Shown here in pieces: positions 32,647 to 44,200 of a stretch of 64,000 bases of DNA. The notes under the pieces are model-generated. The model searched no databases, was not told where the DNA came from, and saw nothing but the letters and a program-made list of their open reading frames with translations. A program made the translations under genes and the position numbers. Location: assembly GCF_004379255.2 (NCBI RefSeq), contig NC_056035.1:36277773-36341772 (forward strand). Reading direction: 5' to 3'. Source of the stretch: Salvia splendens. Its lineage: Eukaryota; Streptophyta; Magnoliopsida; Lamiales; Lamiaceae. Numbering within the stretch: position 1 is the first letter of the stretch; each line of letters opens with the position of its first letter.

Positions 32647-33279
32647 TATGCTCTTCCCAGGTTTTTGTGGATGGAAAAGATTCACTGCTGCTGATCATGT
32701 ATTTGCATACAAATCATTATTAAGTTAGGTCTGCAATTTTTTGTGACATTTCAGGTGTTAGAGAAAATGGCAGAAAGAGAAGTCAAGGCCCCAAGTGCGC
32801 AGTGGTGTTCCATGAATTACTACTAAGAACAGGGGAATGATATGAGTTTGGTCCTAGGCCAGGTTAGATCTTTGTAATATCCCATAAAACTAAAACATAA
32901 AATGATTTCAGCCACATTTTATACAATAACTTATTTCAAAGAATGATATAACAAGATATATACTAGCATTGCTGACTATGGTTTTATTTGGAGTTTGGTT
33001 TCATGTTTTATGATGTTTTGGAACCTCAATGCCAATATTGTTGATCGATCCAGTGAGTACAACGTGAATTGTACTTCAGTGATCTTTTTGAATACTTAGA
33101 AATAATGCTAGTTTGTGGACAACTTGATGTAGTTTTTATATAGGAAAAAAGAACCATTTGATGAGAAGAATACAACAAAAATGCATGTTATTGGAAAATA
33201 CAAAGTCGAAGAAACAAAGAAACAAAATCACACAAAACAATAGTTTTCAAGCATGCATGGACGTGTATAACTGAAGCTT
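32647..33279. other. NLR 3' flank and PR-10 copy 3 downstream region
   Basis: AT-rich. The last 130 bases (GAAGAAACAAAGAAACAAAATCACAC near 33208) match the 3' flanks of PR-10 copies 2 and 4. Confidence 0.5.
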
Positions 33280-33756
33280 TTAGGCATCAGGATTGGCAAG
33301 GAGGTAAGCTTCAATGGCCTTGAACATAGCCATGGCCTTCTCTTTTCCTTCCTTGATCTTCTCCTCACTAATCTCAGCATCACCATTTGTGTTGTAGATG
33401 CTTCTGTTCTTACATATGCTCCCTCCATCTTCAGTTGGGACGATCTTCACATGATAAGTAACGGATTCAATAACTCCTCCAAGAACATCGCCCTCGATTA
33501 TGCTGTAACTGTGGGTCAAGTTCTCCTTGTCGATAGCATCCACACGGTGCTTCACGCTCTTGTACTGACTCCCTTCCCCAAAATGGATAAGCTTGATGGT
33601 CCCAACGCCACCATCCCCTTCCAAGATCTCGACGTTCTTGATTGCCTGAGGCATGATCTTGGGGACGAGGGTGTCAACATCGAGCACCACGGCCTTAAAA
33701 ATCTTTGCAGCCGAGATGGAGGAAGGGATCTCAATATCGTAAGTGATGGCACCCAT
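33280..33756 (-). CDS. PR10: PR-10 / Bet v 1 family protein, copy 3
   Basis: 158-residue intronless PR-10 protein. It differs from copies 2 and 4 in few positions, for example YNTNGDAEIS (Asn for Lys) and AAKIF instead of AARIF. The glycine-rich loop GDGGVGTIK and the family C-terminal helix are intact and there is no stop or indel, so it is probably functional. It shares 3' UTR, TATA region and distal promoter blocks with the other copies. Confidence 0.95.
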   Translation of the reverse strand: MGAITYDIEIPSSISAAKIFKAVVLDVDTLVPKIMPQAIKNVEILEGDGGVGTIKLIHFGEGSQYKSVKHRVDAIDKENLTHSYSIIEGDVLGGVIESVTYHVKIVPTEDGGSICKNRSIYNTNGDAEISEEKIKEGKEKAMAMFKAIEAYLLANPDA

Positions 33757-33873
33757 GATAAGATGAAGTAAAATGAGAAAAGTGAAGTTATAAGTAGGAA
33801 GATGAGATTTGTGTAGTAATGGTTGTAAATGTGGCTTTTAGTGAGATGGGAACATGAGAGAATAATAGCTCCC

Positions 33874-33881
33874 TATTTATA
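33874..33881 (-). promoter_or_regulatory. TATA box of PR-10 copy 3
   Basis: TATAAATA on the minus strand in the conserved block CTATAAATAGGGAGC, 118 bases upstream of the start codon. Confidence 0.8.
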
Positions 33882-34449
33882 GCATAGAATCGAAGGTTCT
33901 GTGTCTTAAATCTTAATTGTGTGGGCTTGTGTGTGTAACCAGGAGTAGTTGGATAAAATATGTCTACGCTTTCTTTTGTTTGATAGTGTTAAATTAGTGC
34001 TCATGGCGTGCCTATATTGACCTGTCTTCGCTTAGTTGCTGTAGAATTTCTTATTCATTTCTTTAATTTGATTTTTTTGGAGCGATTCTTATTCATTTCT
34101 TTAATTTGATTTTTTTGGAGCGATCTATTGTGATGTTACAATTGATTATTGTTTGGTACAGATTCCATACGTTATAAACTAATTATACAGCTTCGAACGT
34201 TAACCATTTTATATACATTCAAATGGGAAGGCCATGACTTCACATTACAAATTCATTCCTTCATATGCGATCAAAGTCAACATCATCTAGAATGTCAAAT
34301 ACTCCTATTACTTTATTTTAATAGTTCATCCAATTGCATCTTATTTATTACTCCGTTCGTCCGCGATTACATTGTATTTTTTGGCGATTCAAATTTGAAG
34401 AATGTGAGTGGAAAAAACTAGTGAAATATGGATTTCACTTTAAATAGTA
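33882..34449. other. PR-10 copy 3 promoter region
   Basis: Contains a 40-bp direct repeat (TTCTTATTCATTTCTTTAAT at about 34048 and 34087) and the distal block shared with copies 1 and 4 (GAAGGCCATGACTTCACATT near 34230, AGTCAACATCATCTAGAAT near 34275). Confidence 0.6.
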
Positions 34450-35950
34450 CTCCCCCGTCTGCGAAAAAATATCCCATTTTGCCGGGGTGTATGTGATTAA
34501 AGTCTCGTTTACTTTTTCTAAGTAAGTGGACTATACTATTCACCTAAATCATTACAATCACATTCCATACTAAGGACCCGTTTGATAAACTAGTAATACC
34601 TAGATATAGATAATTATATGGTCATTTCTAAGTATTTGATATCATATTTAAGTTACCATCTCGGCCCTTGTTTATCTCCATGGCCCATCCGAGCCCGCAG
34701 ATTTACCCCCAAAATACAGTGATATGTATCTCACAAATTTGGTCGGATAGCATATCTCCCTCAATTTATTTACCTAGAAAAGAAAAAATTTCTCCTTCGT
34801 ACCCTTGCGTCAATCTTCAGCCATATACTCCAAAAAATTTTGCATTCCTCCAAGTAAATCTGTATCAACTCTTCCTCCAAGTAAATCTGCGTTAAAATGA
34901 ACAAGCAAATTCAAAGTCCATTGCCAAAATTTCCATTCGGTGCTCATTCATCACCAAATTTTCTCTCTTTTTTTTTATAATAATGAAATTCTTTGTGAGC
35001 TATTCAATTTGTTGCCTTTCTTGTGATGATATTATTTTTATTTGTTTCCTTCAATTCAATATAATCGATGAATTTTTTAATTTTTGGAACAATTTTTTTC
35101 TCATAAGGTTTTTGAAGAGTTCTGTTTGTGGCTTATAAACCCTACATGTGTGATTACGTACACTTCTTCTCTAGGATTTGTTTAAGGCTTTCTCATAATT
35201 GAGGTGAACTCATTATCTTCCTACCACAGTTGTGCACTGTTCTATTTCTTTGTGCAAATATTAAAGCATTACTTATTCAATAATTTGGTTTATCTTTTTT
35301 TTGTATTCATATACCCAACAATCTATTGTGCGTAATTCAGGAATATAATGATTGGCATTTAAAAACTTATCATAGTAAATTTTTGTAATTTTGTATAGGT
35401 CTGCCTTATATGCTTGAGAAATTAAATCATTTATAAGTGAATTACGGTCCAATATATAGGCGAATTATTGACGTTTTACGTGACAGTGTTATAGAGCAAG
35501 CCGCCGTGAGAAATAAGGAGGGAAAAAAGAGAGACAAATGTGATATTGTTTTTTTGTTCCCACCTAGATTATATTGGAAATAAGATTTAATTATGTCAAT
35601 GCAACAAGGACAATTTCGGAAATAATTGAATTTAATTAGGACAAATTTGTCATTGCATATTTATTTCTGATTTCATAACTTTCCTATCAAACAAAGTGAG
35701 CTTATTAGAAAAAAAAATTAACTAGGATATCAAACGTGTGTTATTAAAACCATACCTTTCCCTAACTTGGTCTAAATATTGATCACTAACTAACCTATGC
35801 ATATCCCACATCACTTATCAAACATGCCCTAATAGTAGTATATAAAGTGAGGTTCATATTCCACTAACTCAATTCCCCATTTTTCTTCATAAAATCAAAT
35901 AAATTTTTAAAATCCATGCCGAGTCAAAATAGTACTGTGGACGGTTTGAG
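34450..35950. mobile_element. Stowaway-like MITE split by a Tourist-like insertion
   Basis: Left end CTCCCCCGTCTGCGAAAAAATA at 34450 and right end CTGTGGACGGTTTGAG ending 35950 are weakly matching inverted ends bordered by TA (34448-34449, 35951-35952), as in Tc1/mariner-type Stowaway MITEs. Without the inserted 34574-35829 and one TAA copy the element would be about 240 bp, a usual Stowaway size. Confidence 0.55.
34574..35829. mobile_element. Tourist-like (PIF/Harbinger) non-autonomous element
   Basis: Inverted ends GGACCCGTTTGATAA (34574) and the complement of GGGCATGTTTGATAA (ending 35829), flanked by TAA on both sides (34571-34573, 35830-35832). AT-rich interior without a transposase frame. 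It is of a different family from the GAGCATCTCC elements. Confidence 0.75.
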
Positions 35951-36481
35951 TAAAATAAGTTAATGATGCTCCATTTGAGCATGCTTACTGCCGATGATAT
36001 ATTGAGTATCTCTAATTCCCAAGGATCTTATAAAATAATTTCTGAAAATATACCTGTTTATTCCCAAAATATAAATCTGTTTATGAATACAAATAGACAA
36101 ATAACATATCTAAAATAAAAGATACTCCACTTAGGCAGGCATGCTCCTAGGGATCAAAATGAGATATGGAATGGGTCTTTTTCTTAAATTTCTAACTTTG
36201 ATATAATCAAGTTTGTTGCTTGCTCAATTTAACTCATTTCTTTTTTAGTAGTGCTAGAGCTTTGAATGCATTATTGATTGTACTGTAATAAATTCTAACT
36301 ACTTAAGTTTTTCTAAGCTTGGTAAAAAAAATTGAGGAACAAGATATCTCTGGCGCACCGAGTCACGATTTTATGAAGTAACAATATTACCTCTATATCA
36401 ATTACCACTACACAAGATACCAAGAATAAAATGTTTATTAATTAGAAAATAAGTCTCATTAATTTATTAGAGGTTTATTAG
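35951..36481. other. AT-rich spacer
   Basis: Nothing recognised. Confidence 0.4.
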
Positions 36482-36813
36482 TAGCTATTTAAATTATAAA
36501 GTTTGGTCAAATTCAGGTCCGACCCATGGAGTTTAAAGTTAGAATATTAAATTATGAAGTATCAATTTTTCTCAATTTTCCTATCTATATATAAAATGTG
36601 TTCTTTGATTGATATTTAAAAATATGATTTAAGTATTTATTTCATCTTATTACGTTTTTCTTATTTTAATTAAAAATGCCAACTTGGATATCATACATTT
36701 TGTATATAAAAGGGACAACTCAGAAAAATTGAAATTTTATGATTTATTAGTTAAATTTTAAATTTCGTAGGATGAATCAGAATTTGACCAAACTCGGGGA
36801 TTTAAATAGCTAT
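36482..36813. mobile_element. MITE with TAGCTATTTAAAT ends
   Basis: Inverted ends TAGCTATTTAAAT..AGTTTGGTCAAATTC on the left and its complement (GAATTTGACCAAACTCGGGG..ATTTAAATAGCTA) on the right; about 330 bp, non-coding. Superfamily not assigned. Confidence 0.6.
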
Positions 36814-37080
36814 GAACTTTAAATAAATTAATGAGATATATTTGCTGATCGATAGACATTTTATTTCACAATTATATAACGTGCTAAGTGCCAACAAATG
36901 CTAAATGAGTAATCTCGTTCACATTATATTGATATAGAAAAACAAAGAACCCTTTGATTAGAAGAAAACATCGAAAATACATGTTATTGGAAATGCAACG
37001 TCGAAGAAACAAGAAACAAAATCACACAAAACAATAGTTTTCAAGCATGCATGGCTCATGGCTGTGTATAATTGGAGGTT

Positions 37081-37557
37081 TTAGGCATCAGGATTGGCAA
37101 GGAGGTAAGCCTCAATGGCCTTGAACATAGCCATGGCCTTCTCTTTCCCTTCCTTAATCTTCTCCTCACTAATCTCAGCATCACCCTTTGTGTTGTAGAT
37201 GCTTCTGTTCTTGCAAATGCTCCCTCCATCTTCAGTTGGGACGATCTTCACATGATATGTAACGGATTCAATCACTCCTCCAAGAACATCGCCCTCGATT
37301 ATGCTGTAACTGTGGGTCAAGTTCTCCTTGTCGATAGCATCAACACGGTGCTTCACGCTCTTGTACTGACTCCCTTCGCCAAAATGGATAAGCTTGATGG
37401 TCCCAACGCCACCATCCCCTTCCAAGATCTCGACGTTCTTGATTGCCTGAGGCATGATCTTGGGGACGAGGGTGTCAACATCGAGCACCACGGCCTTAAA
37501 AATCCTTGCGGCCGAGATGGAGGAAGAGATCTCAATATCGTAAGTGATGGCACCCAT
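37081..37557 (-). CDS. PR10: PR-10 / Bet v 1 family protein, copy 4
   Basis: 158-residue intronless PR-10 protein, almost identical to copy 2 except for EISSSIS (Ser for Pro near residue 11) and EGDVLGG. The glycine-rich loop GDGGVGTIK is intact. The high identity of copies 2, 3 and 4, including the 3' UTR and about 250 bp upstream, points to recent tandem duplication or gene conversion. Confidence 0.95.
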   Translation of the reverse strand: MGAITYDIEISSSISAARIFKAVVLDVDTLVPKIMPQAIKNVEILEGDGGVGTIKLIHFGEGSQYKSVKHRVDAIDKENLTHSYSIIEGDVLGGVIESVTYHVKIVPTEDGGSICKNRSIYNTKGDAEISEEKIKEGKEKAMAMFKAIEAYLLANPDA

Positions 37558-37644
37558 GATTAGATGAAGTAAAATGAGAAAAGTGAAGTTATAAGTAGGA
37601 TGGTTTGTGTAATGAGATGGGAAAATGAGAGAATATGAGCTCCC

Positions 37645-37652
37645 TATTTATA
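37645..37652 (-). promoter_or_regulatory. TATA box of PR-10 copy 4
   Basis: TATAAATA on the minus strand, 88 bases upstream of the start codon, in the conserved CTATAAATAGGGAGC block. Confidence 0.8.
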
Positions 37653-38272
37653 GTATAGAATCGAAGGTTCACTTTTTATTTTCTTAATTGTGTGGCCTTG
37701 TGTGTGTACGTAGCCAAAGTTGTTGAATACTAACAAAGTCTACTCTTTTTTTTGGTGGCGAGTGTGAAACAAGTGTGCATGGCGTTCCAATTTTGACTAG
37801 TCTTCGCAAGTTGCAGTATAATTTCATCTTCGTTCCTTACATTAAATTTCTAGGTTTAGTATAGTAAGTTCATGTGAAGGGCATGACTTCACATTACGAG
37901 TCCATTCTTTCATGTACGTACGATTATATATAGTCAACCTTCTAGAAAGGCAATTACTACTTTATTTAAATAATGCTGCCAACTTTTTCTTATTTAGATT
38001 TTAGGCTCATCAACTTATTTTATTATTATCAGTTTGCATTGTTTTTCGCCATCCTTACCACATTTGGTTCCAACTTATATTACTCTTAGTTTAAGTTTTT
38101 GGTCACTCTTCCAACTTTCAATTATAAATAAAAGTATCACTATATGTTTGTCCTAGAATCCTAGTACGTACCAACCTGCTTTATATATAAAAAAAATATA
38201 TGGTATTTTAGAGTGCAACTAGTGTAATATTCGTGCGATACACAAGAATTTAGTTTTGCACGTTGTTACATA
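37653..38272. other. PR-10 copy 4 promoter region
   Basis: Contains the shared blocks GCATGGCGTTCCAATTTTGA (about 37779) and GAAGGGCATGACTTCACATT (about 37876), then AT-rich sequence. Confidence 0.55.
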
Positions 38273-38368
38273 CTCCCTCCTCGTTTTTTTCATTTAGGCG
38301 TTTCATAGTACTAGAATTTCTTATTTTAGTAAAAAAGAAATGTATTCGCTACTATAAAATGGAGGGAG
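38273..38368. mobile_element. Short Stowaway-like MITE
   Basis: Inverted ends CTCCCTCC...GGAGGGAG, flanked by TA on both sides; 96 bp. Confidence 0.65.
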
Positions 38369-38571
38369 TACAAACTTTCAATATTCGTGTATTATTTTTT
38401 CATGTAAATACACAAACTTCCAATATTTTCTGATTTTTTCCTGAAGTTCTACTTTTAAATTTAAACGTATAAACTTTAAATTTTCTAATTTTTCCCCATA
38501 TTAACAATTCCTTTTTTCTTAACTTTTGTCATGTTCTAATTTTATCCCAAATGTTTCCTTTTTCTGATTTA

Positions 38572-38821
38572 CTCCCCCATCCCATAATAATTGTCACTCT
38601 TTTTCATTTCGGTCCGTCCCATAATAATTGTCACACTTCATATTTACCATAAATGTTTTGTAGGTCCCACATTCCATTAACTTACTTCACTCACATTTTA
38701 TTATAAAACTAATATAAAAAAGTGGGTCTCACATTCCATAACTTTTCCAACTAACTTTTTTTTACATTTCTTAAAATTTGTACCCACAATAAGAGTGACA
38801 AATATTGTGGGACGGAGAGAA
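38572..38821. mobile_element. Stowaway MITE
   Basis: Ends CTCCCCCATCCCATAATAAT and the complement of TTCTCTCCGTCCCACAATAT, TA on both sides, 250 bp; typical plant Tc1/mariner Stowaway. Confidence 0.8.
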
Positions 38822-38886
38822 TAAATAATAACAAATGCAAAACCAATATGGGATTCTCCCTATCCTCCTGATATCTTCTCCCAACA

Positions 38887-40131
38887 TAGACGTCACAACG
38901 GTCCGGGAACCAGCGGTTCACGGTTCGGAACCGCCGGTTCCGGTTCAAGAAAATCATGAACCTGAACCGGCCCGTCCTAGGTCCGACGGTTCCGGTTCCT
39001 GAACCGTGAACCGGCGGTTCATCTCAACCGCCGGAACTGCCGGTTCCTATCGGGTTCCGGGCCGGTTCGTCCGGTTCGGCGGTTCATAGAATTTTTATTT
39101 TTTTTATTAACATTGTAAATGTAATTTAAGTAAAAAATGTAAATATACTTGCATAAATAAAATTATAATGATGCGATGTACAAATGCAATTTTATTGATA
39201 CAAATTACAACTTAAAATTTACAAATTTATAAATGAAAATGATTCGAGCACAACTTAAATTTAAAATTTAAGTTGAGATGCCTACGTATCTTCAATGCTC
39301 AATTGCATTTTGGAATCAAAGTCCAAGTAGTTCTCTTACCTTGCTTACCTATTTGGCTTGATAAGAGGAATTGACCTACTCTTCTTCGCCGGGGAAGTAG
39401 TCTTGGTCGGGTTGTACTACTTGATTGTCCCAATCTACTAAAAGTATTTTATGTACCCAAACTTGCAAAGTATAGTTTTATATACCATACCGCCATATGT
39501 ATTTAATACTTGCAATGTTATGTACCCAAACTTGCAAAAACGTTGTACATCTAAGACCATTTTAAGGTTAAAGTATGTGAGAAATAATTTGGTGATGTTA
39601 GAACTATTTTAAAATTATATCATAATTATTTTTATTTTGATTTTGAATGTCATTGGAATCATTTTATGTAATAAGTAATGTATAGAAGAATCTTAAATTT
39701 TGTGACAATAATGAAAAATAGACATTTTGCATAGTCAATATCAACAAAAAGTAAAACATTAAATGATAAGTTATAGTTATTTTTTGTGTAAATAGACTGA
39801 TTTGTATTTAATAAAATTGTACAAATAAATATTATTTTCGACAAAAATAAAATAAAATGACAACTAGAATTTAAAATCATTAAACTATTTAATATTAATT
39901 TTTTATAAAAAATATATATAAAGAATAAGTAATGTTTATAAAAGTTGCCGGAACCGCCGGTTCGGAACCACCGGTTACGGTTTGCCAAAATTTGGAACCT
40001 GAACCGGCCCGGGGGAACCAGCGGTTCTGGTCACGGTTCGAACCGTCGCCGACGGTTCCGGTTTCGGTTCGGAACCGCCGGTGACGGTTCCGGGCCGGTT
40101 CGGCCGGTTCGGTTCGGTTTGGGGACCTCTA
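38887..40131. mobile_element. Non-autonomous hAT element rich in GGTTC/CCGG motifs
   Basis: Flanked by a perfect 8-bp target duplication TCCCAACA (38879-38886 and 40132-40139). Ends TAGACGTCACAACGG and the complement of TAGAGGTCCCCAAACCG fit the TAGRG-type hAT terminus. Both ends hold dense repeats of GAACCGCCGGTTC; the middle is AT-rich with no intact transposase. Confidence 0.85.
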
Positions 40132-40516
40132 TCCCAACAACACAATCTCAGACATATTGCAACAAGCAAATCCATTAGGACAATTTATACAATTAGAAAC
40201 AATATAGGTTTAATTTCTTAACTTAAATAAAGTATTTAGGCCGAGTCTTTTCTTCTATTTTATATATAGGCTCATAAATCTATTACAAATTCTAATATTT
40301 TATGACTATTTATGTACTTGATTATATTTTTATAGATTGATTTTAAAAACATATAGTACTACAGAAAACTAGACTCGTCCCTAGTGGGCTCAAACTCGAC
40401 TACGGGCCAATCAACCATTTCGAATAAATTCTTAATCAACTAAACTGTTTATTGAAATACTAATAGAAATAACAACTGGAAAAATAACATTGAATTGGTA
40501 CTGGGAAAAAAAAATT
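40132..40516. other. Spacer before the UGT pseudogene
   Basis: AT-rich, nothing recognised; probably the 3' flank of the UGT remnant. Confidence 0.4.
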
Positions 40517-40899
40517 CTATCTGGTGATATGAGCAATGAAGGAATCCAGCTGCACCCGCAACTCCCTCACGGCTGCCCCCAGCTCCTCCGCCTTCTTCCT
40601 ATTCCTCTCCCCTTCCTCCGACGCCATCAATCTCCTCACCACACTCTCAACCATCCCCGCTCTCACCACTTCCTCTCTGTCCTTCCACTCCATCACCTCG
40701 ACCCCCGTCCCGCAACCAGCGCCGCATTTGTGGGCTGATCGGAGTGCATCGGCCACGCCGCGATCGCCACACCCGCCGTGATACTCTCGACACAAGAATT
40801 CCACACCCGCAGTGGCTCATGAACCCCCCGATCGCCGGATGCGCCAATATCTGCGGCTGCGGGGCCAACTCTCTCACCACCATTCCCTGATCATCAATC

Positions 40900-41165
40900 T
40901 GTCAAACATGCTGAAATTAGAGAAGTCAAACATACCGAAATTGGAAAGCTTAATTAGAGGAGAAAGATGTGTAATTGATACAGAATTAATTTGTTACATT
41001 GTCCTAGAATAGGTTGATATCTTACCTAACTTACATTGTATCATCTCCTACTTAAGGAGGAAGGGCCGAGAGCTACAAATATATTGAAAAAGAATAAAAT
41101 CATCTTCTCCCAAACTCTTTCACTATGAGCCTTAATCGCCTAACTCTCGATTACCATCTTTAAGA
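40900..41165 (+). repeat. 5' LTR of the Copia element
   Basis: Starts TGTCAAACATGCTG and ends CATCTTTAAGA. Direct partner of 45629-45894. Confidence 0.95.
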
Positions 41166-41180
41166 TGGTATCAGAGCAGG
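41166..41180 (+). other. Primer-binding site (initiator tRNA-Met type)
   Basis: TGGTATCAGAGCAGG, complementary to the 3' end of plant initiator tRNA-Met, as in most plant Copia elements. Confidence 0.9.
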
Positions 41181-41260
41181 TTCGGGACTCAGAACAGATT
41201 CATCACCGTCCCGGGCATACCTTTCCCGACCTTTCCTAGAACCCCTGCAAACCCACCAAG

Positions 41261-44200
41261 ATGTCAGAATTTGACACAATCAAAGCCGAATCCACAGAAA
41301 ACTTCCAACTATCCAATGTGAAATCAATCACAAAGCTTACTGCACAATTTGCAGAATTTGTGACTTCAATTACAGAGCTTACTGCACAATTTGCTGAAAT
41401 TGTGAAATGGCAAAACAACCAACAATTAAAGCCATCAAACCAACACCAACCAAGCCAAATCTCCCCTAAACCAGAGTTGGTTCACCTACAATCCAGAATA
41501 AATGGAGACAATTACTCCTTCTGGGCAAATCGGATGGAGCACGCTATCGGAGAAGAGGGCCGAAACGGTGGAGGCCGAGGAGGCGAGAGAGCCGCAGCGG
41601 CCGCCGCACATGACCACGCCACCAACACCGATCCTCCGGCGGGCAGCAGTAGTGGCGGCGGCATCCCCGATAGCGGCGACGAAGGGTTACCTGGTGAAGC
41701 TATGGCTCCAACGGCCGCCGCACATGACCACGCCACCAACACCGATCCTCCAGCGGGCGGCAGCAGTGGCGGCGGCGAAGGGGGTGAAGCTAGGGTTCCC
41801 ACGTCAGAATTGAGGGAGGCGGCCAGAATACCAAATCGCAAACATACATATGCCCAACACTTCTACATTCCAAAACCATCTCCCACAAATTCTAAATGCA
41901 ATAACCGACCCCAGCCAAAAAAAACCATTCAGAATATACCCCAAAAATCCCAAATACTCCAAATTAACCCCCGCCCAAGAGTTATCTATCCAATTACACC
42001 CCAAAATTCCCGAAAATCCCAAAGCCATCCCCTGAATTCTCGAAAATCCCAGTTTCACCCCCACCGAAAGAAAAACGCAAAAAACACCCCCCAAACTTCC
42101 GAAAAATTCCAAACTGACCCCCCACTTGCAAAAACTTTGCAAATTGCACCCTCCCCTAAATATTATTTCGGGCCAACCATATCCTGCCGGAACTCCTTTG
42201 ATGCCTTAGCCTGTTCCTCTACATCTGTTTCGGGCCCAAAAGACCCTCAATGGATTTTTGACTGTGGGGCAACGGACACGATATCGTTTGAAGCCTCGGA
42301 TTTTGTTTCCATAGCCAAATCGAAGAAATCCTATGTCCAAACTGCCAGTGGGGACCTAGCACAAGTTATGGGGGCAGGCACAATCAATATCTCGCCGACT
42401 CTATGCCTCTCGAATTGTCTTTTTGTTCCGTCTTTATCACATAAACTGTTATCCATAAGTCACGTGACTAGAGAACTGAATTGCAAATTACTGATGCAAC
42501 CTCGCTTCTGCATGTTACAGGATATCAAGACGGGGACGATAGTTGGGCGTGGCACGGAGCGAGACGGACTGTACTATGTGGACGAGATAGCCCAACAGAG
42601 TGTTGCAATGATGCTGACTCCCGGACCGACAGACAGACAGGCTTGGCTTTGGCATCGTCGGTTAGGGCACCCATCTTTGGGGTACTTTCGTCTTCTTTTT
42701 CCTGAATTAGCTAGATCCTTGAACTCCTTTCACTGTGATACTTGTGTGTTGGCTAAGAACCATAGACATTCCTTCAAATTGAACAACACTAGAGTAAAAT
42801 CCCCGTTTGCTTTAGTACATTCGGATGTTTGGGGTCCCGCTCCTATCCCGGGGGGACAAGGTTTTCGTTATTTTGTGCTTTTTATTGATGACTACTCCCG
42901 CATGACTTGGATCTATTTCTTGAAAAATAAACATGACGTGTTTGATAGGTTTGTAGATTTCTATAATCTTATTCAAACTCAGTTTCAACACACCATCCAG
43001 ATCCTTAGATCAGACAATGGGGGGGAATTTGTTAACAATAAAATGCGAGAATTTTTTAGGAATAAGGGATTAGTCCATCAAACCTCGTGTGCGTACAATC
43101 CGGAACAAAACGGGGTAGCCGAAAGGAAAAACAGGTACATACTCGAAATTACCCGAGCTCTCTTAATTGAATCTAAAGTACCAAAGTCGTTTTGGCCAGA
43201 AGCTGTAGCAACCGCTGTGTACCTCCTAAATCGTCTACCTACTGGCATTCTCAACTTCAAAACTCCATTAGATATTTTTTCCCAACACTTCGACATCCCA
43301 TCATCCCTATCCCTAGAACCTAAAGTGTTTGGATGCTCGGTCTTTGTCCACATTCCTAAACACGAGCGGTCCAAATTTGATCCCTGCGCGCTCAAATGTG
43401 TTTTCCTAGGCTATGGAAAAAATCAAAAAGGTTACAGATGCTATGACCCTAAGACTCGTAGGATACACACCACAATGAATTGTGATTTTGTGGAAGGGGA
43501 ATACTTCTATGCCCAATCTAGTAGTCAGGGGGAGACACAAACTTCAGCCAATGGCCCGAATAATGACCTCCTAGATTGGCTACCAGATACTCTAAACAAC
43601 CAATTAGGGGGAGTGCCACCAGGGGAATTACAAACAGGGGGAGAGCCACCAGGGGAACTACAAACAGGGGAAGAGTCACAGCCAAGTCCTGTCATAGACG
43701 TTGGTCCACCTGAGGAAGTTAGCAACACCGCCGGGCCGTCACCTCCGGTAATACAGAATGTCGAACAAAGTGACACTGACCAGTCGTCAACCCCGCCTTC
43801 GATTCCTGAGGTAAACAGTTCAGATTTTGATAATATAGCTCCGGACAGCACTAACATTCATAGGGGCAATGGAGAGGAGTGTGGAACAAGTGGACAAAAT
43901 GTCGATTCAACAGACCCATACGAGTTACCTCCAAGAAGAACAAGAGGAGTGCCTCCTCGAAGGTACTCACCAGACTGGAAAGGGAGAAAGGCCAAATATG
44001 CAGTCTCCAACATTGCGCAAAGTCACCTATCAGAAATGGCCCGAGCCTTCGAAACTGCTCTATATGAAGAAGAAGACATTCCGCAAACATTTGAGGAGGC
44101 AAGTAAACATAAACACTGGAGGGAAGCCATGAAGAAGGAGATAGACGCCTTAGTAAAAAATGGTACATGGGAGAAATGTACATTGCCAACAGGAAAGAAG

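Noticed and set aside
32647..32900. Additional 3' exon of the R1-type NLR
   Set aside because: The LRR frame ends with its own stop at 32644-32646 and the following sequence shows no LRR pattern.
41512..41841. Antisense and alternative frames in the Gly/Ala-rich Copia segment as a captured gene
   Set aside because: Low complexity makes all frames open; no recognisable protein in any of them. The capture idea is kept only as a hypothesis in the findings.
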